DNA of 64,000 nt, taken from NCBI RefSeq assembly GCF_003634045.1, contig NZ_RBIM01000003.1:108626-172625 (forward strand), given 5' to 3'. A model generated the notes under the pieces. That model worked only from the letters and a program-made list of their open reading frames with translations. It did not search any database and was not told the origin of the DNA. The position numbers and the translations under genes are program-made. Origin of the DNA: Maricaulis maris. Its GTDB lineage: Bacteria > Pseudomonadota > Alphaproteobacteria > Caulobacterales > Maricaulaceae. Positions 28,538-37,145 of the stretch are shown one piece after another; position 1 is the stretch's first letter, and every line of letters starts with the position of its first letter.

Positions 28538-29290
28538 TCAGTTCATGTCCGTGGCGAAGCGCTGCATGCGCTCCAGCCAGACCGCACTCATCGCGCCGAG
28601 CGAGATGGTGAGGATGAACAGGCCGACCATGATATTCGAAGGCATGGCGATAAAGAAGATCTGCGCTTGCGGCATCAGACGCGAAAGCACACCCAGGGCG
28701 AGATAGAAGAGCAAGCCATAGAGGATCAGCGGCGAGGCCAGCTGAACCCCGATGCGGAAGGCATCGGAGAAGGCCGACAATGCCCATTCGGCCGCGTCGG
28801 CCATTGACGGCATGACGCCCGGCTCGAACAGGGAGTAGGAGTTCACCGCCATTTGCAAAAGCATGTGATGCGTATTGGTCGCCAACAGAACGAGCAGGAA
28901 GGTCAGGTTCAGGAAGGTCGCGATCAAGGCCCCTTGCGAGCCCTGGGACGGGTCGAAGGACTGGGCCATGGCGAGACCGGACTGCATGCCGATCACCTGT
29001 CCGGCGACAGCTGCCGTCGACACGAATATCCGCGCCACGGCCCCAATCATCAGGCCGGTGATGACCTCGCTCATCACGATCCCGGCCATCGCCAGCGGCT
29101 GCGCCGGCATGGCCGGCAGCGAGGGCGCAATGATCGGTCCCATGATCAGACACAGGAGAAGCGCGAAGGCGAGCCGGATGCGGACGGGAATCGAGGGTTC
29201 GCCAAAACCCGGCAGCAGCATCAGGATCGCGCCAAGGCGGGCAAAGACCAGTCCGGCCGCATAAACCAGCGCGGGAAGCTCCGGGATCAT
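28538..29290 (-). CDS. fliR: Flagellar export apparatus protein FliR
   Basis: FliR belongs to the FliPQR export-gate complex in the inner membrane. The 250-residue protein is almost wholly hydrophobic with about six membrane helices. It contains the family segments VFARLGAILMLLPGFGEPSIPVRIRLAFALLL and ATNTHHMLLQMAVNSY, and ends MQRFATDMN. Its ATG overlaps the fliQ stop by 4 bp. Confidence 0.96.
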   Translation of the reverse strand: MIPELPALVYAAGLVFARLGAILMLLPGFGEPSIPVRIRLAFALLLCLIMGPIIAPSLPAMPAQPLAMAGIVMSEVITGLMIGAVARIFVSTAAVAGQVIGMQSGLAMAQSFDPSQGSQGALIATFLNLTFLLVLLATNTHHMLLQMAVNSYSLFEPGVMPSMADAAEWALSAFSDAFRIGVQLASPLILYGLLFYLALGVLSRLMPQAQIFFIAMPSNIMVGLFILTISLGAMSAVWLERMQRFATDMN

Positions 29291-29550
29291 GGATTGGCGA
29301 TCCGGTCGAATATCATCGTCATGAAGCCGGCCATCAGCCCCCCCATCAGGGGCAAAAAGAGCAGCAGGGCAATGAAGATGGCGATGATCTTTGGGACGAA
29401 GACCAGCGTCATCTCCTGCACCTGGGTCAGGGCCTGAAACAGGGCGATGGTCACGCCGACAGCCAGGCCGACCAACATGATCGGCGCCGCCATGGCGAGC
29501 ATCAGCCAGATGGCCTCTCTTGCAAAATCAAGGACTTCAGGTCCGGTCAC
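29287..29550 (-). CDS. fliQ: Flagellar export apparatus protein FliQ
   Basis: FliQ is the small subunit of the export gate. The 87-residue protein has two membrane helices and the family sequence EVLDFAREAIWLMLAMAAPIMLVGLAVGV, then FQALTQVQEMTLVFVPKI. It is the first gene of the leftward fliQ-fliR-flhB-cckA run. A TTAACC half-site, the core of a CtrA box, lies about 40 bp upstream of its ATG. Confidence 0.97.
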   Translation of the reverse strand: MTGPEVLDFAREAIWLMLAMAAPIMLVGLAVGVTIALFQALTQVQEMTLVFVPKIIAIFIALLLFLPLMGGLMAGFMTMIFDRIANP

Positions 29551-29589
29551 GGGTCTCGCCTCTGCACGTGCGGGGAGAATCGGTCTTAC

Positions 29590-29595
29590 GGTTAA
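29590..29595 (-). promoter_or_regulatory. Possible CtrA half-site upstream of fliQ
   Basis: On the minus strand TTAACC sits about 40 bp before the fliQ ATG. Seven bases upstream the sequence is CGTA rather than TTAA, so only half the TTAA-N7-TTAA consensus is met. Position and the known CtrA control of fliQ in Caulobacter make it plausible. Confidence 0.35.
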
Positions 29596-29660
29596 TTATA
29601 TTTACGCATGCCCTTGCGGCGTTAAGAAATAGTCAATTCTTGTAAACGGGGACACCCAAT

Positions 29661-31550
29661 ATGCGCATCCAAGCCCTGCTCGCCAGCGCGAGCGCCTTCG
29701 CCCTGCTGGCCGCCTGCACGCCTGCCGACGAAGCCGAAACCACGACCGCGGCCGGCTCCAGCCAGGTCGAGAACACCAGCACCGATACGACCGCAGCGAG
29801 CGAGCAGAGTGAAACCGAGCGCTTGTATGCCTGGTTCCAGCAAGAGTTCGAAAGCGAAATCGAGTTCTCGCCGATCGGCAAAACTTATCTCGGGATGATT
29901 GATGATCTCGATGCCTATGGCCGTTGGGACGATCCCAGCGAGGCGGCTTTCCGAGCCGGCCTGCAACGCTCGGCCGACCGGCAACGCTACATGCGCGAGA
30001 ATTTCGACTATGACGCCCTGACGCCGGAAGCTCAGGTCACCTGGCGTTTCTCCGAATTCATCCACGAGAACAATGCCCAGCAGTCCGAATTCTGGGACCA
30101 CAACTATGTGTTCTCGTCCTTCTTCGGACCGCATACCGGCCTGGCTTCGACGCTGATCGGCTATCACCGGATCGACAATCTCGAGCATGCCGAGGCCTAT
30201 CTCAGTCGTCTGGAAACAGTGGGCGATGTGCTCAATGTCTACACGCAGCAGGCCGATGACCGGGCGCAGGCGGGGGTGATCGCTCCGGCTTTCGCCTATC
30301 CCATCATCATCGGAGCGGCCGAGCGCTTCATCACCGGCGCCCCGTTCGACGATAGCGGCGAGGATTCGCCGCTCTGGGGCGATATCCAGACCAAGCTGGC
30401 CGGGATCGACATTGACGACGACACCCGCCAAGCCCTGCTCGACCGCGCCGAAACGGCCCTGCTGACCAGCGTCGGACCGGCCTATGATCATCTGATTGCG
30501 ACAATGCAGGCCCATGGCGAATTGGCCGGCGAAGCCAATAACGGCGCCTGGGCCCTGCCGGACGGCGAGGCCTTTTATCGCAGCCAGCTGATGAACTACA
30601 CCACCCGCACGGACATGACGGCGGACCAGATCCACCAGACCGGTCTGGACGAGGTCGAACGCATCCATGGCGAGATGCGCCAGATCATGGAGACGGTCGG
30701 TTTTGAAGGCTCGCTGCAGGACTTCTTCGAGCACCTGCGTACCAGCGACGAATTCTACTACGAAGACTCCGATGAGGGCCGCCAGCGCTACCTGTCCGAG
30801 TCCGCCGCGATGATCGATCAGATCAGCGAAGCCGCGCCGGAATTTTTCGGTCAGCTGCCCCGGGCAGAGCTCGAGGTCCGCGCGGTCGAGGACTACCGCA
30901 TCACAACCGCGACCGGCGCCTTCTATGAATCCGGTTCGCTCGATGGAACTCGACCGGGCGCCTATTACGTCAATCTCGCCAATATGCGCGAAAATCCGAC
31001 TTATTTGATGGAATCCCTCGCCTATCACGAAGGCGCACCGGGTCACCATTTCCAGTCCTCGCTGGCCCAGGAACTCGAGAACGCGCCGATGTTCCAGCGC
31101 CTGCAATGGTATTCCGCCTATGGCGAAGGCTGGGCGCTCTATGCCGAAAACCTCGGCAAGGACATGGGCTTCTTCACCGACCCCTATCAGGATTTTGGAC
31201 GCCTCTCCTATGAGGTCTTCCGGGCGGCGCGCCTGGTCGTCGATACCGGCATCCACCACCTGCAATGGACCGAGCAGGAGGCGGCCGACTACATGCTGGC
31301 GACCACGCCGATGCCGGAAGGCGATATCGCCAATGAGGTCCGCCGCTACATGGTCTGGCCCGGTCAGGCGGTGTCCTACAAGGTCGGCATGCTCACCATT
31401 CTCGATCTGCGCCAGCGCGCCATGGACCAGCTGGGCGATGATTTCAGCTATGGCGAATTCCACGATATCGTGCTGACCAATGGCTCGATCCCGCTGACCT
31501 TGCTCGAGGAGCTGGTCGACGCCTGGATCGCCCACAAACTGGCCGAGTAG
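29661..31550 (+). CDS. DUF885 family lipoprotein, copy 1
   Basis: This 629-residue lipoprotein has a signal peptide with a lipobox ending LLAAC (Cys at residue 20) and an acidic Ser/Thr-rich tether, then a large alpha-helical DUF885 domain. The zinc-protease-like motif YHEGAPGHHFQ has its first His at residue 456 and the H-H pair at 462-463. Conserved downstream are EGWALYAENLGKD, DTGIHHLQWT and WPGQAVSYKVG. DUF885 proteins are distantly related to M2/M3/M32-type gluzincins, and a peptidase role is inferred. It is the first of three tandem paralogues (gaps 167 and 20 bp), divergent from fliQ. Confidence 0.9.
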   Translation: MRIQALLASASAFALLAACTPADEAETTTAAGSSQVENTSTDTTAASEQSETERLYAWFQQEFESEIEFSPIGKTYLGMIDDLDAYGRWDDPSEAAFRAGLQRSADRQRYMRENFDYDALTPEAQVTWRFSEFIHENNAQQSEFWDHNYVFSSFFGPHTGLASTLIGYHRIDNLEHAEAYLSRLETVGDVLNVYTQQADDRAQAGVIAPAFAYPIIIGAAERFITGAPFDDSGEDSPLWGDIQTKLAGIDIDDDTRQALLDRAETALLTSVGPAYDHLIATMQAHGELAGEANNGAWALPDGEAFYRSQLMNYTTRTDMTADQIHQTGLDEVERIHGEMRQIMETVGFEGSLQDFFEHLRTSDEFYYEDSDEGRQRYLSESAAMIDQISEAAPEFFGQLPRAELEVRAVEDYRITTATGAFYESGSLDGTRPGAYYVNLANMRENPTYLMESLAYHEGAPGHHFQSSLAQELENAPMFQRLQWYSAYGEGWALYAENLGKDMGFFTDPYQDFGRLSYEVFRAARLVVDTGIHHLQWTEQEAADYMLATTPMPEGDIANEVRRYMVWPGQAVSYKVGMLTILDLRQRAMDQLGDDFSYGEFHDIVLTNGSIPLTLLEELVDAWIAHKLAE

Positions 31551-31622
31551 GCGCGCCTGACGCGCTTGTGGTTTGACAGGCCGGGCAGACGGCGGGCTAT
31601 TCTGCCGCCGGCTCGTTTCATC

Positions 31623-31652
31623 AGCCGCCGCACCAAACTTGGTGCGGCGGCT
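31623..31652. terminator. Perfect 14-bp inverted repeat between DUF885 copies 1 and 2
   Basis: AGCCGCCGCACCAA and its exact complement are separated by AC. The stem is followed by a short, imperfect T stretch (GCTTTTGACG), so it may terminate or attenuate read-through from copy 1 before copy 2. Confidence 0.55.
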
Positions 31653-31717
31653 GGATTGCTTTTGACGAGGGTCCGTCTGGTCTGGGAGAGAGACCGGGCG
31701 CACTCGGGGAGATCAAC

Positions 31718-33616
31718 ATGACCAAGCTTTCAACCTGGCTTGCCAGCGCATCCATGGCGGCCCTGATCGCCGCCTGCTCGCCGCAGGAACCCGGTAGCGA
31801 CACTGTGGCGGGCGAGACCGCTGCGCCCGCGACAACCAGCGCGACCACCACAGCCGCAACCGAGCAGACCGAGAGCGAACGCCTCTACGCCTGGTATGCC
31901 GAGCTGTTCGAAGCCGATCTCGCCCGTTCGCCGCAACAACAAACGGGCCTTGGCCGGATTGACGACCTCGACGCCTACGGCCGCTGGGATGATGTCAGCG
32001 ATGCCGCGGCAGACGCTGCTCAGCAACGCCGGATCGAGCGTCTCGCCCACATGCGCGAGACCTTCGACTTTGACGCGCTGGACCGCGACGCCCGTGTCTC
32101 CTGGCGGGTCTTTGAATACCTGCAGGAAACCGGCATCCGCCAATATGAATTCCGTGATCAGACCTATGTCTTCACCCAGATGTTCGGGCCGCATACCGGC
32201 ATGCCGTCGACCCTGATCGGCCAACACCGGGTCGACACCGCCGATCATGCCGAGGCCTATATCTCGCGTCTCAACGGGATCGGACCGGTCTTCGACCTCC
32301 TCATCGCACGCGCCGACGGGCGCGCCGAGGCCGGCGTCATGCCGCCGCGCTTCGCCTTCGACTATCTGACCGGCAATACCCGGGCCGTGATCACCGGTGC
32401 GCCGTTTGACGACAGTGACGCCGTCTCTCCCCTGCTGGCCGATTTCACCGCCAAGGTGAATGCGCTGGAGATTGATGATGAAGCCAGGGCCGACCTGATC
32501 GCCCGCGGCACAGCCGCCCTGACCGATGTCGTCGGTCCGGCCTATGAGCGTCTGATCGCCATGTTCGAGCGCCACGAACAGATGACAGATGACCGTGACG
32601 GCGCTTGGAAACTGCCGCGCGGCGAAGCTTATTACGAAAGCCAGCTCGCCGCCTTCACAACTTTGCCCGACCTGTCACCGCAGGAAGTGCATGATACCGG
32701 CCTGGCCGAGATCGAGCGCATCCATGGCGAGATGCGCGGCATCATGGATGAGGTCGGCTTCGAGGGTTCCTTACAGGACTTCTTCGAATTCATGCGCACC
32801 GACGAGCAATTCTACTACCCGTCCACCGATGAAGGCCGCGCGCGCTACATCGCTGAAGTTTCAGACGTGTTCGACCGCGTTCGCGACGTGATCCCGGACT
32901 ATTTCGACACCTTGCCGCAAGGCGAGATGGTGGTGCGTGAAGTCGAGCCCTATCGCGCCGCCGGATCGCCGACCGCCTTCTACAATACCGGCGCGCTCGA
33001 TGGTTCGCGGCCCGGCATCTATTATGCCAACACCCTGAACATGCGGAACCTGCCGATCTACCAAATGGAGACACTGGCCTATCACGAAGGCATTCCCGGC
33101 CACCATTTCCAGCTGACCCTGGCGCAGGAACAGGAAGGCACGCCGATGTTCCAGCGCTTCCTGTACCTGTCCGCCTTCGGGGAAGGCTGGGCGCTCTATG
33201 CCGAAAGCCTGGGCAAGGATATGGGGATGTTCACCGACCCCTACCAGGATTTCGGCCGCCTCGCCTACGAGCTCTGGCGCGCCGGCCGGCTGGTCGTCGA
33301 TACCGGCATCCATGCCCTGCAATGGAGCCGCCAGGACGCCATCGACTATCTCACCGAGAACACCTCCTTCACCGAGGAGGAGATCACCCGCGAGGTGGAG
33401 CGCTATATCGTCTGGCCGGGACAGGCGACCTCCTACAAGACCGGCCAGATGCGGATCCGGCAATTGCGCGACTTCGCCCAGGCCGAACTGGGCGACGCCT
33501 TTGACTATGGCGAATTCCATGATGTCGTGCTGACCAACGGATCGCTGCCACTCGCCGTGCTGACCGAGCTGGTCAATGATTATGTCGATGATAACCGGGC
33601 CGAAACGGCCGAATAG
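31718..33616 (+). CDS. DUF885 family lipoprotein, copy 2
   Basis: This 632-residue paralogue of copy 1 has the lipobox LIAAC (Cys at residue 20), an Ala/Thr-rich linker and the same domain. The motif YHEGIPGHHFQ falls at exactly the same residue number (His456), and EGWALYAESLGKD, DTGIHALQWS and WPGQATSYKTG are conserved. Large runs are shared with copy 1 (HGEMRxIMxxVGFEGSLQDFFE), indicating tandem duplication. It is probably anchored to the periplasmic face of a membrane. Copy 3 follows after 20 bp, so copies 2 and 3 are likely cotranscribed. Confidence 0.9.
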   Translation: MTKLSTWLASASMAALIAACSPQEPGSDTVAGETAAPATTSATTTAATEQTESERLYAWYAELFEADLARSPQQQTGLGRIDDLDAYGRWDDVSDAAADAAQQRRIERLAHMRETFDFDALDRDARVSWRVFEYLQETGIRQYEFRDQTYVFTQMFGPHTGMPSTLIGQHRVDTADHAEAYISRLNGIGPVFDLLIARADGRAEAGVMPPRFAFDYLTGNTRAVITGAPFDDSDAVSPLLADFTAKVNALEIDDEARADLIARGTAALTDVVGPAYERLIAMFERHEQMTDDRDGAWKLPRGEAYYESQLAAFTTLPDLSPQEVHDTGLAEIERIHGEMRGIMDEVGFEGSLQDFFEFMRTDEQFYYPSTDEGRARYIAEVSDVFDRVRDVIPDYFDTLPQGEMVVREVEPYRAAGSPTAFYNTGALDGSRPGIYYANTLNMRNLPIYQMETLAYHEGIPGHHFQLTLAQEQEGTPMFQRFLYLSAFGEGWALYAESLGKDMGMFTDPYQDFGRLAYELWRAGRLVVDTGIHALQWSRQDAIDYLTENTSFTEEEITREVERYIVWPGQATSYKTGQMRIRQLRDFAQAELGDAFDYGEFHDVVLTNGSLPLAVLTELVNDYVDDNRAETAE

Positions 33617-33636
33617 AACTCAAGAGGGGTAATACA

Positions 33637-35526
33637 ATGCGCATGTTCCACCTGGCCGCCGGCGTCTCCGCCCTGGCCCTGCTGACCGCCTGCAACGCGA
33701 CCGAGGACGAGGCTGTCGTCGAGACGCCTGCCGAGACCGGCGCAGCCACCGAAATGGCCGGTGAAGACGCCGCCACCGAGGTCGCGGAAACCGCTGGCGA
33801 AGAGACCGAGTCCGACCGCCTCAATGCCTGGTTCCAGGAAGTCTTCGATCGCAATGTCGCGCGCTCGCCGATGACCCAGACCTTCCTCGGCATGAAGACG
33901 AATTACGACCAATGGTCCGACGCCTCGCCCGAATTCGCCCTGGAAAGCTATGAGATCGGCCAGGCCGACCTGGCCCATATGCGCGAAACCTTCGACTTCG
34001 ACGCGCTCGACGATAGCGCGCAACTGTCCTGGCGCCTGTTTGAATACAATGGCGAACGCGCCGCCGAAGGCCAGCGCTGGCTCGATCACGGCTACACCTT
34101 CACGCCGCGGTCCGGGCCGCACATGAATGCGGCCTCCTTCCTGATCAACAATCACCGCGTCGACACGGTCGAGGATGCGCAGGCCTATATCGGTCGCCTG
34201 CGTAATCTGCCGACCTATATGGACCAGAACATCGCCAATTCGCGCCGCTCGGCCGAACTCGGTGTGCTGACGCCGCTGTGGACCTATGAGCCGATGATCG
34301 CGACGGCCCGCAACATCATCACCGGCGCGCCGTTTGATGACGGCGATGCCAGCCCGATCCTCGCCGACTTCACCGGCAAGGTCGAAGCGCTGGGACTGGA
34401 CGAGGCCGAGCAGGCCCGCCTGGTCAGTGAAGCCGAAGCCGCCCTCACCGAGGCTGTCGCGCCCGCCTATGAGCGCGTCATCGCCCTGTTCGAGGAACAG
34501 GCACAAATGGCCACCAATGATGACGGCGTGTGGAAGCATCCCGATGGCGGCGAGTTCTACAACTACCTGCTCAATGGCTATACGACGATGGATCTCTCGG
34601 CCGAAGAGATCCACCAGCTCGGCGTCGCCGAGGTGGCCCGCATTCATGACGAGATGCGCGGCATCATGGAACAGGTCGGCTATGAGGGTTCGCTGCAGGA
34701 ATTCTTCGAATTCATGCGCACCGACGAGCAGTTCTACTACCCCAATACGGATGAGGGCCGGGCCGATTATCTCGCCGACGCGACCGCGTTGATCGACACG
34801 ATGACCGAGACGCTGCCGCAAATGTTCAACACCTTCCCGCGCGCCGAATTGGAGGTTCGCCGTGTTGAAATTTTCCGTCAGGACAGCGCCGGAAAGGCCT
34901 TCTACCAGCGTCCGGCGCCGAATGGCTCACGCCCCGGCGTCTACTATGCCAACCTGCGCGACATGTCGCTGATGCCGACCTATCAGATGGAAGCCCTCGC
35001 CTATCATGAAGGCAGCCCGGGCCATCACATGCAGCTGGCGATCATGCAGGAGCTGGAAGGCGTGCCGGCCTTCCGCCGCTTTGGTGGCTACACCGCCTAC
35101 ACCGAGGGCTGGGGTCTCTACACCGAATACCTGCCGGTCGAATACGGCTTCTATTCCGACCCCTATTCCGACTTCGGTCGCCTTGCGATGGAGCTGTGGC
35201 GCGCCTGTCGCCTGGTCGTCGATACCGGCCTGCACTATCACCAATGGACGCGCCAAGAGGCGATCGACTATCTCACCGAAAACACGCCCAACCCGGTCGG
35301 CGACAATATTGCGGCCATCGACCGCTATATCGTCTATCCGGGCCAAGCCACGGCCTACAAGATCGGCATGCTGGAAATCCTGCGCCTGCGCGGTGTCGCC
35401 GAAGAGGCGCTGGGCGAAGCCTATGACATCCGCGACTTCCACGATGTGGTGCTGACCCAGGGCGCCATGCCAATGTCGGTGCTGGAAGAACGGGTGAATG
35501 CCTGGATCGAGGACGCGCAGGACTGA
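33637..35526 (+). CDS. DUF885 family lipoprotein, copy 3
   Basis: This 629-residue paralogue has the lipobox LLTAC (Cys at residue 19) and an acidic Glu/Thr/Ala linker. The active-site-like motif reads YHEGSPGHHMQ (His457), followed by EGWGLYTEYLPVE, DTGLHYHQWT and YPGQATAYKIG. It diverges more from copies 1 and 2 than they do from each other, for example in its shorter YGFYSDPYSDFGRL variant. A strong terminator (35551-35580) closes the cluster. Confidence 0.9.
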   Translation: MRMFHLAAGVSALALLTACNATEDEAVVETPAETGAATEMAGEDAATEVAETAGEETESDRLNAWFQEVFDRNVARSPMTQTFLGMKTNYDQWSDASPEFALESYEIGQADLAHMRETFDFDALDDSAQLSWRLFEYNGERAAEGQRWLDHGYTFTPRSGPHMNAASFLINNHRVDTVEDAQAYIGRLRNLPTYMDQNIANSRRSAELGVLTPLWTYEPMIATARNIITGAPFDDGDASPILADFTGKVEALGLDEAEQARLVSEAEAALTEAVAPAYERVIALFEEQAQMATNDDGVWKHPDGGEFYNYLLNGYTTMDLSAEEIHQLGVAEVARIHDEMRGIMEQVGYEGSLQEFFEFMRTDEQFYYPNTDEGRADYLADATALIDTMTETLPQMFNTFPRAELEVRRVEIFRQDSAGKAFYQRPAPNGSRPGVYYANLRDMSLMPTYQMEALAYHEGSPGHHMQLAIMQELEGVPAFRRFGGYTAYTEGWGLYTEYLPVEYGFYSDPYSDFGRLAMELWRACRLVVDTGLHYHQWTRQEAIDYLTENTPNPVGDNIAAIDRYIVYPGQATAYKIGMLEILRLRGVAEEALGEAYDIRDFHDVVLTQGAMPMSVLEERVNAWIEDAQD

Positions 35527-35550
35527 CGCGAAACCTGATCTGACGGGACA

Positions 35551-35580
35551 AGGCCCCTGGCGCACAGCCGGGGGCCTTTT
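35551..35580 (+). terminator. Rho-independent terminator of the DUF885 cluster
   Basis: AGGCCCCTGGC, a 5-nt loop and GCCGGGGGCCT form an 11-bp GC-rich stem with one G-T pair, followed directly by TTTTTC, 25 bp after the stop of copy 3. Confidence 0.9.
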
Positions 35581-35642
35581 TCATGTGTTGCAATCACATG
35601 CCCTTTCGCTCCGCACGCTTTCACGCCGGAGAGATGGGAGGA

Positions 35643-35710
35643 GAACGGGATGTCGGCCAATGCCGATAACCGGTTTGATTTGAAAACGTGACATCGCCGA
35701 CATCCCGTTC
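35643..35710. repeat. Perfect 14-bp inverted repeat enclosing 40 bp
   Basis: GAACGGGATGTCGG at 35643-35656 is matched exactly by its complement CCGACATCCCGTTC at 35697-35710. It lies in the noncoding stretch between the DUF885 terminator and fliE. No open frame explains it. It could be the arms of a small element or a structured RNA. Confidence 0.75.
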
Positions 35711-35961
35711 GCGGAGATTTCTCGGACCGTCTCCGGACCGATTCCAATGCGTCTGGTAGATGGGGTCGGTCGTTTAGTGCCCCGCGACCTGATCGCACGC
35801 CCTGCCGGAGTTTCGGGTTGTCACCCCCGAGACGCGGACAGGCTCCGCTCGCTTCCGGGCGCAAGTGACAGGGCCCGCGCCTCCCGTCCCGAAAACCGAG
35901 GGTATTATCGGGCATGGCCGAGGGGGTGCGGATAAGTTTTGTGATTATTTCCACCCCACAC

Positions 35962-36069
35962 ACCGTCATCCCGGCGCACGCCGGGACCCAGTCTGCGACG
36001 CAAGCTGTTGCCAAACTTGGTGAAATCGGGCCTGCGAGGCTGGGTCCTGACTTTCGTCAGGATGACGGT
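35962..36069. repeat. REP-like bipartite palindromic element
   Basis: The ends are inverted copies: ACCGTCATCC plus GGACCCAG on the left, and CTGGGTCC plus GGATGACGGT on the right. Each arm also contains its own small hairpin (CCGGCGCACGCCGG on the left, CTGACTTTCGTCAG on the right). The total is 108 bp. CCGTCATCCCGG-type repeats are common dispersed intergenic elements in alphaproteobacteria. Confidence 0.7.
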
Positions 36070-36147
36070 TTTTGAGGCGCAGGGCGGGGATAAGCGGCGC
36101 GTTTCTCCGCCTTGCCTCCACAGCCCCCGCAAATCCAAACACATTTT

Positions 36148-36188
36148 TCCCGGCCGGAGCCCCGCAAAAGCGGGGCGGAGAGCCGGGA
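36148..36188. repeat. Nested GC-rich hairpin
   Basis: TCCCGGC...GCCGGGA encloses CCCCGC-AAAA-GCGGGG, an imperfect palindrome of about 41 bp without a T-run. It resembles the adjacent REP-like element in style. Confidence 0.55.
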
Positions 36189-36303
36189 CCGACGAAACCC
36201 TCCGGCAAGCGATGCGGTTCCCGTCAATCCCGGATGGCGCTGTGCGCCTCCGGGAAAAATATAGGGTGGTGCGACCTTGCCCCCCAACGCCCCACCCAGA
36301 CAC

Positions 36304-36334
36304 GAAAAAGCCCCGGCCTGGACCGGGGCTTTTC
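36304..36334 (-). terminator. Terminator downstream of fliE
   Basis: AAAAAGCCCCGG, a short loop and CCGGGGCTTTT form a symmetrical stem with A-run and T-run flanks, 24 bp beyond the fliE stop. It could work in both directions. Confidence 0.85.
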
Positions 36335-36357
36335 AGCATTGCGACAAGGCCTTGCCG

Positions 36358-36678
36358 TCAGATCGGCATGCGCAGGATTTCCTGGTAGGCCTTCACCACC
36401 TCATCGCGCACGGCGACGACGGTTTCCAGCGATATTTCGGCCGCCGAAACGGCGGTGACGACATCGATCAGCTCGGCTTCGCCGGCGGCACCGGCGGCCG
36501 TCATCTGCTCGGCCGCGCCCAGCGACTGGCTGGTGTCCGCGATGGCGGTTGAGACCAGTGAGCCAAAATCAATGCCGGCGCCGGACGCAGCAGCGTCCTG
36601 GCCCGACCCCATCGCCGATTGCTGGGCGGTGCGGATTGCGGCCTGATAGGCCTGTACGGCGGAAAGATCAGCGGCCAT
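36358..36678 (-). CDS. fliE: Flagellar hook-basal body protein FliE
   Basis: FliE joins the MS ring to the proximal rod. The 106-residue protein has a variable Ala/Ser-rich N-terminus and the conserved C-terminal helix VSAAEISLETVVAVRDEVVKAYQEILRMPI. Family length and ending are canonical. It is the last gene of flgB-flgC-fliE, 44 bp after flgC, and is followed by a terminator. Confidence 0.96.
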   Translation of the reverse strand: MAADLSAVQAYQAAIRTAQQSAMGSGQDAAASGAGIDFGSLVSTAIADTSQSLGAAEQMTAAGAAGEAELIDVVTAVSAAEISLETVVAVRDEVVKAYQEILRMPI

Positions 36679-36722
36679 GGACTTTGTCCTTCATCCTGGT
36701 TCTGGCGTGCGCGTGTGCTGTT

Positions 36723-37136
36723 CTAGCGGCGCAGGAGATCAAGCGCCCGCTCCTGCATGCGGCGGGCGTTCTCGATCATGTTGAGATTGGCTTCGTACGT
36801 CCGCATCGCTTCGCGCATATCCATCATCTCCACCAGCGTCTGCACGTTGGAGTATTGGACATAGCCTTCGGCATTGGCGGCCGGGTGACCGGGATCATAT
36901 TCCAGCGTGAATTCACTCTGGTCATGCGCCACATCGGTCATGCGCACGGCATTGAGGCCGGTGGCACGGTCAAGTTCAGCCTCGAACACGGGTACCTGGC
37001 GACGATAGGGGTCGCCACCCGGCTCGCGGGCGGTGGAATCGGCGTTGGCGATATTCTCCGAGATGATCCGCATCCGGGCGGCTTGCGCCCGCATGCCGAA
37101 AGCGGAAATCTGCATCGCGTCTGAGGCATTACCCAT
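36723..37136 (-). CDS. flgC: Flagellar proximal rod protein FlgC
   Basis: FlgC is a rod subunit exported by the flagellar T3SS. The 137-residue protein has the N-terminal rod motif AFGMRAQAARMRIISENIANADST and a C-terminal helix MMDMREAMRTYEANLNMIENARRM. It follows flgB by 9 bp. Confidence 0.97.
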   Translation of the reverse strand: MGNASDAMQISAFGMRAQAARMRIISENIANADSTAREPGGDPYRRQVPVFEAELDRATGLNAVRMTDVAHDQSEFTLEYDPGHPAANAEGYVQYSNVQTLVEMMDMREAMRTYEANLNMIENARRMQERALDLLRR

Positions 37137-37145
37137 CGGTCACTC

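Larger units (their letters stand above)
35527..36357. other. Noncoding, structure-rich intergenic region of about 830 bp
   Basis: This region lies between DUF885 copy 3 and fliE. It holds a terminator at each end, the 68-bp inverted repeat at 35643, a REP-like bipartite palindrome at 35962-36069 and a nested hairpin at 36148-36188. I find no convincing protein gene: short frames here have no matching start signal or recognisable content. It is the longest gene-free stretch in the window. Confidence 0.75.

Noticed and set aside
26823-28706. 627-codon plus-strand open frame opposite cckA and flhB
   Set aside because: It spans two well-supported genes on the other strand and their spacer, so it is an antisense artefact.
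35747-36458. Short plus-strand open frames in the region between the DUF885 cluster and fliE
   Set aside because: They overlap the REP-like palindromes or run into fliE antisense, lack ribosome-binding sites and show no recognisable protein character.
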